16,912 nucleotides of DNA from Acidimicrobiia bacterium (GCA_029863035.1 JAOTWH010000024.1:1-16912), one strand, 5' to 3'; positions 1 through 6,435 are shown, counted from the stretch's first letter. The notes: generated from the sequence alone by a model not told the origin. A program made the numbers and translations.

Positions 1-1077
1 GGCCATGAGCCCCAGCACCGCGATCCGCTTGGAGCCCATTGCAGCCACAGTCCTCAGAGCCGATTCGGTGGAGGTGGGATTGGCGTTGTAGGAATCGTTG
101 ACCACGGTGTAGATGCCCTCATGGACCTCCATACGCCATGGCGACCCGACAGCGCTGGCAAGGGCGGCGGCGGCTTGCGCCAGAGGCCTCCCGAGGGCCA
201 GGGCGGCTGCAACAGCCGCCGCCGCATTTGTGGCCTGGTGGTAACCGGCGATCCCCAACTTCACCGCAACGGTCTCACCTACTGCCGTCAAATCGAATGA
301 GGGTCTGCCCTGGCCGTCGATCTCAACATGGCTCACGCCGACATCAGCCTCGGGATGGCTTCCGAAGGTCACCGTGTCGGGCCAGCCCCCAGGCAACCGA
401 CCCTCTCCAAAAGGCAGTACGGCGATCCCGCCCTCTGGCAAGCCTTCGACGAGCTCCCACTTGGCTCGCGCCAGCGCATCTTGAGACCCGAAGGTCTCCA
501 GGTGCACTTGCCCGATGTTCGTGATAACCGCTACGTCGGGACTAACGGCTGGAACCAGTCGGCGTATGTCGCCCGGTGCTCTGCTCCCCACTTCGGCTAC
601 CAGCACATCTGCATCGTTGGGGGTTGACAGGATCGTGAGAGGGACCCCGATCTCGTTGTTGAAGGATCGGGGAGATGCCCAACTGTCGGGTCCTACTGCA
701 GTCGCCGTCAGATCTTTGGTTGAGGTCTTTCCGGTGCTTCCCGTGATGGCGACAACTCTGCAGGCCAGCTCGGAGCGCCGGGCAACGGCGAGTTGCAGCA
801 AGGCTGTGGCCACATCATCGACTTCGACCCGGGGGACGATGTCCATGCGTCGCGCAGCATCAACCAAGGCCACGGCACCCAGGCCTACCGCGTCGGAGGC
901 GAAGTCATGGCCGTCAACGCGCTGTCCACCGAGCGCAGCGAAAAGGGTGCCAGGCCCGGCTTCTCTCGAATCGATTACGACGCCACCCACCTTGCCATTT
1001 CCGAACGCGACGCCGCCGGTGATCGCTGCGACGTCGGACGCGTCCCAAGCCAGGGGCAGTGTTGTTTCGGTGGCCAT
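1..1077 (-). CDS. murF: UDP-N-acetylmuramoyl-tripeptide--D-alanyl-D-alanine ligase MurF (C-terminus cut off by window edge)
   Basis: Cytoplasmic ATP-dependent Mur ligase that joins D-Ala-D-Ala to the UDP-MurNAc-tripeptide, the last soluble step of peptidoglycan precursor synthesis. The reading frame is open from ATG at 1077 to base 1, giving 359 residues of the roughly 450-470 usual for the family; the C-terminal ligase domain is mostly missing. Seen: an N-terminal substrate domain (residues 1-100), the ATP-binding loop ITGSTGKTS at about 111-119, a central motif VITNIGQVHLETFG, and the MurF signature NDSYNANP at 327-334. The start overlaps the murE stop (TGATG) and an AGGAGG lies about 9 nt upstream inside murE, so translation is coupled. 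Identity is secure; only the end is unseen. Confidence 0.96.
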   Translation of the reverse strand, partial: MATETTLPLAWDASDVAAITGGVAFGNGKVGGVVIDSREAGPGTLFAALGGQRVDGHDFASDAVGLGAVALVDAARRMDIVPRVEVDDVATALLQLAVARRSELACRVVAITGSTGKTSTKDLTATAVGPDSWASPRSFNNEIGVPLTILSTPNDADVLVAEVGSRAPGDIRRLVPAVSPDVAVITNIGQVHLETFGSQDALARAKWELVEGLPEGGIAVLPFGEGRLPGGWPDTVTFGSHPEADVGVSHVEIDGQGRPSFDLTAVGETVAVKLGIAGYHQATNAAAAVAAALALGRPLAQAAAALASAVGSPWRMEVHEGIYTVVNDSYNANPTSTESALRTVAAMGSKRIAVLGLMA

Positions 1078-2516
1078 CACGACGAAGCCTCCTGACGAGC
1101 TACTTCCCGATCGTCGAATGGCTCGAGTCGTCCAGCGATGTCTTGGTAGGTCTCGTGTCCCTTGCCGAGAAGCAGAACAACGTCGCCCTGCTCGGCAACA
1201 TCTAGCGCGGCCCTGATGGCCGTCCTCCTGTCGACCTCAACGATGGTGTTCTCAGAGGAGGCTCCCGCCGCCACCTCCGCCAAGATCTCGACAGGATCTT
1301 CGCTGCGAGGGTTATCTGAGGTGAGCACTGCGATGTCGGCGGTCGACGCGGCGCGGCCCATCTCTGGCCGTTTGGTGCGGTCCCTATCGCCTCCTGCGCC
1401 AACCAGGGCTATCACGCGGCCCGAGGTGGCCTGGCGGGCTGTGTGTATGGCGTAGAGGACTCCCTCGGCCGTGTGGGCGTAGTCGACCACCACGGCATAA
1501 GGCTGGGAGATATCTAGCAATTCGAATCGACCAGGAATCCGAGCAACGCCCCTCAACCCCGCCAGTATCGCTTCGGTGTCGATGTCGAGGGTGGAAGCGA
1601 TGGTGGCGGCGATGGCCGCGTTGGCGACATTGAAACGCCCGCCGATGTTGATCGCGACGTCCACCTGGTCTCCGTTGAGACCGAGAATGAACTGGCTCCC
1701 AGCGAGGTCGCCCGAGATGTCGGAGATGATCACGTCGGCGTCCTCCCAGCCGACGCTGGTCACGGCCAGCTGAGTTTGGCCGATCAAGCGTCGGCCCCAT
1801 TCGTCGTCATTCCATATGACCGCCCGCTCCGCGAACTCGGGGGTGAAGAGCTCTGCCTTCGCGGCGAAGTAACCGTCAAGATCGCCGTGGAAATCGAGAT
1901 GATCTCTACCGAGGTTCGTGAACGCGACGACTTCGAACCAGGTGCCCGTAACTCGGTGGAGGGCGAGAGCGTGGGAAGAAACCTCGAGGGCAGCGACACC
2001 CACGCCTGCGTTGACCATGCGGGCCAGCAGTCTCTGTAGATCGGACGCTTCGGGCGTGGTGCGAGATAGCTCGACAGACTTGCCAGCGATTCTCGCGCCC
2101 AAGGTGCCGACGACACCAGCCGAGTCCCCTGAGGCTGCAACGATCGATTCCAAGAAGTGAGTAACCATTGTCTTGCCGTTGGTGCCGGTGACCCCAACCA
2201 CGCGACAAGCTCGGGAAGGCCTGCCGTGTACCTCTGCTGCGATCGGACCCAACATGGCGCGGGTGTCGGATACCACGAGCTGATCAGGTGCCTCAACCGC
2301 TCTCTCAACGCAAACCGCAGCGCCCGAATCCACTGCGCTCTGCACGAAGTCGTGACCATCGCGACTGAAGCCTTTGATCGCCACGAACATGGCATTGGGG
2401 CCGGCTTGGGCGCTGTCGTGAACGACGTCGAGAACCGTGCGACTGCCGTTGCCCAGCGTTTCACCATCGGTTATCCACGCCAGGCGATCCAACGTGGCGC
2501 CTTGGCTATTCACCAT
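1077..2516 (-). CDS. murE: UDP-N-acetylmuramoyl-L-alanyl-D-glutamate--2,6-diaminopimelate ligase MurE
   Basis: Cytoplasmic Mur ligase that adds the third amino acid of the peptidoglycan stem peptide. The 479 residues show the ATP-binding loop GVTGTNGKT (108-116), the SRTTPEASDL segment (151-160), ALEVSSHAL (176-184), NLGRDHLDFHG (201-211), a lysine in YFAAKAELF (K220) at the position usually carbamylated, DYAHTAEG (345-352) and LLGKGHETYQD near the C-terminus. DNPR at 401-404 is the known determinant for meso-diaminopimelate over lysine, so the wall is inferred to be A1gamma type. The ATG at 2516 overlaps the ftsI end by 11 nt and has GGGAG upstream; the N-terminus is a little short, so a start further inside ftsI cannot be ruled out. 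The stop overlaps the murF start. Confidence 0.97.
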   Translation of the reverse strand: MVNSQGATLDRLAWITDGETLGNGSRTVLDVVHDSAQAGPNAMFVAIKGFSRDGHDFVQSAVDSGAAVCVERAVEAPDQLVVSDTRAMLGPIAAEVHGRPSRACRVVGVTGTNGKTMVTHFLESIVAASGDSAGVVGTLGARIAGKSVELSRTTPEASDLQRLLARMVNAGVGVAALEVSSHALALHRVTGTWFEVVAFTNLGRDHLDFHGDLDGYFAAKAELFTPEFAERAVIWNDDEWGRRLIGQTQLAVTSVGWEDADVIISDISGDLAGSQFILGLNGDQVDVAINIGGRFNVANAAIAATIASTLDIDTEAILAGLRGVARIPGRFELLDISQPYAVVVDYAHTAEGVLYAIHTARQATSGRVIALVGAGGDRDRTKRPEMGRAASTADIAVLTSDNPRSEDPVEILAEVAAGASSENTIVEVDRRTAIRAALDVAEQGDVVLLLGKGHETYQDIAGRLEPFDDREVARQEASS

Positions 2517-4200
2517 TTGGGGGCACTCCCAGCTGATGCAGGGCAGATAGCGCGATCTGGCTGAAGGCTGGAGCGGCGACCTGTCCGCCGAATTCCCCGC
2601 CCGCCGGCGAATCGATCACTACCGCCACGACCAGGCGCGGGTTCTCTATCGGGGCTATGCCGATGAAACTCGAGATGACGTTGTCGCCGTAGTCGCCAAC
2701 GGTCTCATCGTATTTCCGCGTGGTGCCGGTCTTGCCACCCACCCGGTACCCGGCGACGGCCGCTTGTCGACCCGTGCCCTTTTCGACCACTCCGGCAAGC
2801 ATCAGTCTCATTTCTGCCGCGGTTCTGGCGGACACCGCGGTCCGCTCGATCTGGACCGACGGCAGGCGAGAACCATCGGCCGCAACGACCTCGCGTACCA
2901 GCCGGGGCTGAACCAGCACACCATTGTTGGCCACCACGCCGAACGCAGCAGCCATCTGGAGTGCTGAAACCGAGACGCCATAACCGATCGCAGTTGATGG
3001 ACCGCAGGTGGCGACACACCATTCGTCAACGGGATGAAGTACCCCCGCCGTCTCCCCGGGGAAGCCAGTACCCGGCGCCCTCCCTAGGCCGAAGGCCGCG
3101 ATGTAGCGATAGAGCGCCTCGTTGCCAAGATCAGCTTGGATAAGAATGGTGCCAACATTCGATGAATAGGCCACGATGTCCGACACCGTCATCGCCCGCG
3201 CTTCGGTCGCCTCATCCGAATAGGTCGTGTCGTGGATCGGTAGCTCGACGGGCACCTTGTAGATATCTGCCGGCCGCACAACGCTCTCCTCGATCGCTGC
3301 CGCAACTGTGATCAGCTTCTGGGTGCTCCCTGGCTCGTACACATCGGTCACAGCCCTGTTGCGGTAGGTACCGAACTCGTAGTTCGCCCTCGAGTTCGGG
3401 TCGAAGGTAGGGAAGTTGGCCATCGCCAGCACTTCGCCGGTTGATGGGTCCAGCACCACCGCGGTGCCACCCAGCGCTCCGAACCGCTCAACCGTCTCTG
3501 CCAGCACCTGCTCCGTCTCGAACTGGATCTCCCGGTCGATCGTTAGGATCACGTCTCCTCCGGGCTCGGCCGGAATCACCTGGTATTCGCCAAGTGGGAT
3601 GACGCGGCCGGCAGCATCTCGCTCAACGACCAGTTGGCCCGGTACCCCGGTCAGAACTTCATCGAAGGCGAACTCGACACCTTCAAGTCCCTGATTGTCA
3701 TCTGTTTGGACGAACCCGATCACACTGGCCGCCAGCGGGCCACTCGGATAGGTACGGGCCGGCTCCTCTGTGAAATAGATGCCGGGCAACTCGAGGTCTC
3801 GTAACGGCTCTGCTTTGCGACGCTCGAGCTGACGGGCGATGTACACGAATCCAGCGTCCTTACGAAGTAGTCCGGTGAGCAGTCCAGGGTCCATCCCCAC
3901 GTACGGACCGATGGCTCGGGCAGTTTGGACCGGGTCAACGACCTGTCGGGGGTTGGCATACACGGTGATGGCGTCCACCGTTACAGCCAACTCGTGGCCG
4001 TCACGGTCGAATATGGTACCCCGGTCTGCCGCCAGCACTTCGGTGCGCAGTCGTTGGTCGACCCCCCGTGCCGCGTACTCCTCGGCGGCGGCACCCTGGA
4101 TATGGAAGAGCCGCAGCCCGATCGCGGTCCAAGCCAATAGCAGCGCCAGCCCGATGGCTACCAGCCGAGCATCCGGCGAGACCCAGGGCCGGCGCCCCAT
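2506..4200 (-). CDS. ftsI: Septal peptidoglycan transpeptidase FtsI (class B penicillin-binding protein)
   Basis: Membrane-anchored DD-transpeptidase that cross-links septal peptidoglycan with FtsW and FtsL. In the 564 residues there is a short basic cytoplasmic tail, one membrane helix (about 12-33), a dimerisation/pedestal domain opening with AADRGTIFDRDG (58-68), then the penicillin-binding domain with all three active-site motifs: STQK (nucleophile S292, K295), SSN (346-348) and KTG (490-492). No PASTA domains follow. The ATG at 4200 is preceded by AAGGGAG with a 6-nt spacer, and an in-frame TAG at 4206-4204 blocks any longer continuous start. The cytoplasmic tail of only about 11 residues is short for an actinobacterial FtsI; the upstream 21-codon ORF described separately may be the missing part. 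Confidence 0.95.
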   Translation of the reverse strand: MGRRPWVSPDARLVAIGLALLLAWTAIGLRLFHIQGAAAEEYAARGVDQRLRTEVLAADRGTIFDRDGHELAVTVDAITVYANPRQVVDPVQTARAIGPYVGMDPGLLTGLLRKDAGFVYIARQLERRKAEPLRDLELPGIYFTEEPARTYPSGPLAASVIGFVQTDDNQGLEGVEFAFDEVLTGVPGQLVVERDAAGRVIPLGEYQVIPAEPGGDVILTIDREIQFETEQVLAETVERFGALGGTAVVLDPSTGEVLAMANFPTFDPNSRANYEFGTYRNRAVTDVYEPGSTQKLITVAAAIEESVVRPADIYKVPVELPIHDTTYSDEATEARAMTVSDIVAYSSNVGTILIQADLGNEALYRYIAAFGLGRAPGTGFPGETAGVLHPVDEWCVATCGPSTAIGYGVSVSALQMAAAFGVVANNGVLVQPRLVREVVAADGSRLPSVQIERTAVSARTAAEMRLMLAGVVEKGTGRQAAVAGYRVGGKTGTTRKYDETVGDYGDNVISSFIGIAPIENPRLVVAVVIDSPAGGEFGGQVAAPAFSQIALSALHQLGVPPNGE

Positions 4201-4203
4201 GGA

Positions 4204-4269
4204 CTACTCCCTTAGGCGATCGGCGAAGCGCCCTCGGCTCCGTCGGTCGCCAGCGTTCGACCGGTTCAT
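4204..4269 (-). CDS. 21-codon basic mini-ORF between ftsL and ftsI, in frame with ftsI
   Basis: The ATG at 4269-4267 overlaps the ftsL stop as ATGA, and the frame ends at TAG 4206-4204, one codon (TCC) before the ftsI ATG and in the same frame. The peptide begins MNRSNAGDRRSRGRFADRLR and is rich in Arg. Its end carries the AAGGGAG that serves ftsI. Known: actinobacterial FtsI proteins often have Arg-rich cytoplasmic tails. Inference: this is either the original ftsI N-terminus cut off by an amber mutation, or a coupling leader that delivers ribosomes to ftsI. Whether the peptide itself has a function is unknown. Confidence 0.4.
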   Translation of the reverse strand: MNRSNAGDRRSRGRFADRLRE

Positions 4270-4664
4270 GGTTGTGCACTCAAGAGGGCCTTCAAGTCGG
4301 CCCAACGATCGTCGATGTCGGTACCTGCCGGCTCCACCCCTGCCACTTCGAGTGTCGTTCTTTCGGTCGGGTAAACCAGACCTAGGCCCTCCGCGGCCCG
4401 ACTCACGCGTTGCGGCGATTGCATCTCCGCGACTTGAAGCCGTAGCTCCCAGTACCTGGTTTCCTCGGTCACGATCTGACCTTCGAGGTCGTTGAGGACG
4501 AAGGCCGAACTGTCCAACGCCACCCGGGAGTAGATCAGCAGCATGAAGGCGGCTACTACGACCACCGTGAAGAACATCCACCCCTTGAGACGAGGCTGGC
4601 GTCCCGAACGGTCGATCACCAGTTCGAGGGAGGCTCGCTGGAGTGCGGTGGCTTGGCTCGTCAC
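4266..4664 (-). CDS. ftsL: FtsL-like bitopic cell division protein
   Basis: Small single-pass membrane protein of the divisome that pairs with FtsB-type partners and activates FtsI/FtsW. The 132 residues fit the family by layout more than by sequence: a basic cytoplasmic tail of about 27 residues, one hydrophobic helix (about 28-46, WMFFTVVVVAAFMLLIY), a heptad-like periplasmic stretch (about 55-83) and the short MQSPQRVSRAAEGLGLVYP segment (81-99), which resembles the post-coil region of FtsL/DivIC proteins. The position between rsmH and ftsI is the classical ftsL position. The start is GTG 4664-4662, overlapping the preceding small ORF as GTGA; a TAA directly upstream (4667-4665) excludes a longer product. 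The acidic C-terminal tail (100-132) is unassigned. Confidence 0.85.
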   Translation of the reverse strand: MTSQATALQRASLELVIDRSGRQPRLKGWMFFTVVVVAAFMLLIYSRVALDSSAFVLNDLEGQIVTEETRYWELRLQVAEMQSPQRVSRAAEGLGLVYPTERTTLEVAGVEPAGTDIDDRWADLKALLSAQP

Positions 4665-4765
4665 TTAGCCATGCCCCGCGAGTGAACGATCTGCACAACG
4701 CTGGCCGCCCCGATGACGGCGGCGAACAAGATGCCCCGCACTCGCGGGGAGACATAAGCGCTCAT
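4661..4765 (-). CDS. 34-residue single-helix membrane peptide between rsmH and ftsL
   Basis: This ORF starts at ATG 4765-4763, overlapping the rsmH stop as ATGA, and ends at TGA 4663-4661, overlapping the ftsL GTG as GTGA. It fills the gap exactly, which is the pattern of translationally coupled genes. The peptide starts MSAYVSPRVRG, then has one hydrophobic helix (about residues 11-28: GILFAAVIGAASVVQIVH) and ends SRGMAK. The layout suggests a small bitopic membrane peptide with basic residues on both flanks. I recognise no family. Position next to ftsL suggests a role in, or near, the divisome, but that is inference; it could also be only a translational bridge. Confidence 0.6.
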   Translation of the reverse strand: MSAYVSPRVRGILFAAVIGAASVVQIVHSRGMAK

Positions 4766-5688
4766 GCTGCGTCGTCCCCATCTTCTGGGAACGCCTTTTC
4801 GGCGGCGCGCAATCGAGCACTGCGAGCGCGGCGATTGCCCTCGACCTCCGCGTCAGAAGGTCGCATGGGCTTGCGTGTCAATACGCGCAGTTCGACCACG
4901 GTGCCGCAGGTACATACCGGGAACTCGGGGGGGCACGTACAGCCGGTGGCACCCGAGTTGAAGCGGCGCTTCACTATCCGGTCCTCTAGCGAGTGGTATG
5001 CGATTACCACGATGCGGCCCCCTGGTCGCAACAGTTCGATGGCCGCATCGAGCCCCTGTGTGAGAGCCTCAAGCTCGTCGTTGACATAGATGCGGATGGC
5101 CTGGAATGTCTTCCTAGCTGGGTGTCCTCGCCGGCGGACCGCGGCCGGGACGGATCCCGCCACGACCTCGGCCAACCGGATCGTGTCCTTGATGGGCCGA
5201 GCTGCGACGATCGCAGCCGCGATTCGGCCAGCCATCTGTTCTTCGCCGTAGCGGCGAAGAATGCCGGCCAGTTCCAATTGATCTGTTTCGTTGACGACGT
5301 CGGCTGCGGTGATGCCAGATCCTGGCCCCATTCGCATGTCGAGTGGTCCGCTCCCCTGGTAGGAGAAGCCTCGATCAGCATCGTCCAACTGGCGCGACGA
5401 GACCCCGAGATCGAAGAGGGCGCCGGCCAACTCATGAGCGCCCTCTTCTGCCACCACTCTGTCCAAGTCGCGAAAATCCGCGGTGATCACCTTGAGGCCT
5501 TCGGACTGGGTGATAGAAGCCGGGTCCCGATCCAGACCCAGGATCTGGACGGCTGGTATCGCGGCGAATAGGGCGCGGCTGTGGCCGCCGCCACCGAACG
5601 TCGCGTCCAGCACCAGGCCGTTCTCGATCGGCGCCAAGAGGTCGATGACCTCTTGCACCATTACTGGTTGGTGATAGTCCTGATCCAT
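4762..5688 (-). CDS. rsmH: 16S rRNA (cytosine(1402)-N(4))-methyltransferase RsmH (MraW)
   Basis: SAM-dependent methyltransferase that modifies C1402 (N4) in the decoding centre of 16S rRNA. The start is taken as ATG 5688-5686 because the product then begins MDQDYHQPVMVQEVIDLL, the normal N-terminus of the family; the open frame upstream to 5973 lies inside mraZ and is not protein-like. The 308 residues show the SAM loop DATFGGGGHS (28-37), LFDLGVSSRQLD, DMRMG, and the C-terminal AYHSLEDRIVKRRF followed by a Cys cluster (CTCPPEFPVCTC) and RPSDAEVEGNRRARSARLR. A GGGGGG sits 6 nt before the ATG and is buried, together with the ATG, in a long inverted repeat (see the hairpin entry). The stop overlaps a small downstream ORF. 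Confidence 0.97.
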   Translation of the reverse strand: MDQDYHQPVMVQEVIDLLAPIENGLVLDATFGGGGHSRALFAAIPAVQILGLDRDPASITQSEGLKVITADFRDLDRVVAEEGAHELAGALFDLGVSSRQLDDADRGFSYQGSGPLDMRMGPGSGITAADVVNETDQLELAGILRRYGEEQMAGRIAAAIVAARPIKDTIRLAEVVAGSVPAAVRRRGHPARKTFQAIRIYVNDELEALTQGLDAAIELLRPGGRIVVIAYHSLEDRIVKRRFNSGATGCTCPPEFPVCTCGTVVELRVLTRKPMRPSDAEVEGNRRARSARLRAAEKAFPEDGDDAA

Positions 5689-5776
5689 CGTCAGCCCCCC
5701 AGAGCGCTGGCGCCAAAATGGAAGCGGGCGGAGTAAGGGGCCTTCCACATGACATCCGGGGGGCTGACGATGGACC
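5682..5776 (-). promoter_or_regulatory. Long inverted repeat sequestering the rsmH ribosome site and start codon
   Basis: GGGGGGCTGACGATGGA occurs on the plus strand at 5758-5774, and its exact reverse complement lies at 5684-5700: a perfect 17-nt inverted repeat with a 57-nt spacer. Allowing two G-U pairs the stem grows to 22 bp (5682-5703 with 5755-5776). In the minus-strand transcript the 3' arm holds the SD-like GGGGGG and the rsmH AUG. The 5' arm begins about 12 nt after the mraZ stop. No U-tract follows, so this looks like a translational switch more than a terminator. Function is inferred. Confidence 0.6.
5691..5750 (-). CDS. 19-residue upstream ORF in the mraZ-rsmH leader
   Basis: A short ORF begins at ATG 5750-5748 and ends at TGA 5693-5691, two bases before the rsmH ATG (TGACGATG). 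The predicted peptide is MWKAPYSARFHFGASALGG. It starts in the loop of the rsmH leader hairpin, and its last codons (GGG GGC TGA) lie in the 3' arm. A ribosome translating it would melt that arm and end beside the rsmH start. The ribosome site is weak (GGATGTC). Only the arrangement supports it; the peptide matches nothing I know. Confidence 0.3.
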   Translation of the reverse strand: MWKAPYSARFHFGASALGG

Positions 5777-5785
5777 CGACATTGA

Positions 5786-6217
5786 TCAAATCCCTTCTTC
5801 GCTGATGGTCTCGGCGATCTCTGCGTAGTAGTCGTCCGCCTCGGTGCTGAGCCGCTGCCAGGCCTCTGTAGCCCAGATCTCGACTCTCTCGGCGACGCCG
5901 ACCACGGTGACTTCTTTCTCCAGTGAGGCATAGGAGCGCAACGCAGCTGGGATCGCCACCCGTCCCTGGCCATCCGGCACTTGGTCGCTCGCTCCAGCGA
6001 AGAACGAGCGGGAGAAGTTGCGGGCTCGACGATCGGTGCGGGGAAGCTTCTGCACCTTCTCTACCTCTTCTTGCCACCGCGCTGCAGGGAAGATGTAGAG
6101 ACAACGCTCCTGACCCTTGGTGATGACACAGCCGCCGGCCAATGCATCGCGGAACTTGCGCGGCAAAACCATCCGGCCTTTCCCGTCCACAGTGTGCTGG
6201 TATTCGCCAAGGAACAA
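5786..6217 (-). CDS. mraZ: Transcriptional regulator MraZ
   Basis: DNA-binding protein of the AbrB/SpoVT type that forms ring oligomers and, in species studied, controls its own dcw operon. The 143 residues contain the two expected half-domains: FLGEYQHTVDGKGRMVLPRKFR at the N-terminus (2-23) and SDQVPDGQGRVAIPAALR in the second half, each with the DxxGR core that defines the family. The start is TTG 6217-6215, because the product then begins with the canonical (M)FLGEY; no in-frame ATG or GTG lies near it. Four MraZ-type boxes are found upstream over the predicted promoter, consistent with autoregulation. First gene of the cluster. Confidence 0.97.
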   Translation of the reverse strand: MFLGEYQHTVDGKGRMVLPRKFRDALAGGCVITKGQERCLYIFPAARWQEEVEKVQKLPRTDRRARNFSRSFFAGASDQVPDGQGRVAIPAALRSYASLEKEVTVVGVAERVEIWATEAWQRLSTEADDYYAEIAETISEEGI

Positions 6218-6251
6218 TTGGTGTCCACCCCGTCTGGTCCTCCGATTAGTT

Positions 6252-6323
6252 GGCCCACTTTACCCCACTTTGTTACCCCTAGCAACCACTTTCCTCCCTT
6301 TTCTGGGTAAGCCTCCCCACTTC
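6252..6323 (-). promoter_or_regulatory. MraZ operator: array of AAAGTGG boxes
   Basis: Reading the minus strand, AAAGTGGGCC (6261-6252), AAAGTGGGGT (6271-6262) and AAAGTGGTTG (6292-6283) are three copies of one box, and GAAGTGGGGA (6323-6314) is a weaker fourth. Offsets are 10, 21 and 31 nt, close to whole helical turns, so all boxes face one side of the DNA. Known MraZ operators are tandem repeats of AAAGTG- or GTGG-type boxes at about 10-nt spacing before mraZ. The fit to both the consensus and the spacing is good. Confidence 0.7.
6257..6285 (-). promoter_or_regulatory. Predicted sigma-A promoter of the mraZ-led dcw operon
   Basis: On the minus strand, TTGCTA (6285-6280) and TAAAGT (6262-6257) are separated by exactly 17 nt; each matches four of six consensus bases. 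The start point would fall near 6250, leaving a leader of about 33 nt before the mraZ TTG. The MraZ-type boxes overlap both hexamers. Confidence 0.5.
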
Positions 6324-6330
6324 CATAAAT

Positions 6331-6385
6331 CGCTTGCTGAGCGGCTGGACGCTCTTCTTTTTCGCTTGCGGCCCCTCAGCAAGCG
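6331..6385. repeat. 11-bp perfect inverted repeat in the divergent mraZ intergenic region
   Basis: CGCTTGCTGAG at 6331-6341 is matched by its reverse complement CTCAGCAAGCG at 6375-6385, with a 33-nt spacer that contains a third partial copy (CGCTTGCGG, 6364-6372). It lies between the mraZ operator and the start of the plus-strand gene at 6436. It may bind a regulator or fold in RNA; nothing more can be said. Confidence 0.5.
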
Positions 6386-6421
6386 GCTGTCCGACAGACC
6401 TGCCACTCCGCCGAGCAAATG

Positions 6422-6427
6422 TATACA
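6422..6427 (+). promoter_or_regulatory. Predicted -10 element (TATACA) for a leaderless transcript
   Basis: TATACA ends 8 nt before the GTG at 6436, so transcription would begin at or next to the start codon. No ribosome site precedes that GTG, which fits a leaderless mRNA, a common form in actinobacteria. No good -35 box was found. Confidence 0.4.
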
Positions 6428-6435
6428 GTCACCTC

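Noticed and set aside
515..1216. 233-codon plus-strand frame opposite murF
   Set aside because: It lies antisense to an unmistakable murF with its motifs intact; the translation has the Ala/Ser/Thr/Pro bias of a reverse-strand shadow.
3839..4495. 218-codon plus-strand frame opposite ftsI and ftsL
   Set aside because: Antisense shadow of two well supported genes, no ribosome site, no recognisable protein sequence.
4204..4755. 183-codon minus-strand frame across the ftsL region
   Set aside because: It is a shadow of ftsL in another frame, rich in Arg, Gly and Ser; only its last 21 codons, after the ftsL stop, have a supported start.
5682..5776. rsmH leader hairpin as an intrinsic terminator
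   Set aside because: No U-tract follows the 3' arm on the transcript, and the arm contains the start codon of an essential-type gene.
5689..5973. N-terminal extension of rsmH by 95 codons
   Set aside because: The frame is open but lies inside mraZ and the leader, and its translation is Arg/Pro/Ser-rich shadow sequence; the family N-terminus begins at ATG 5688.
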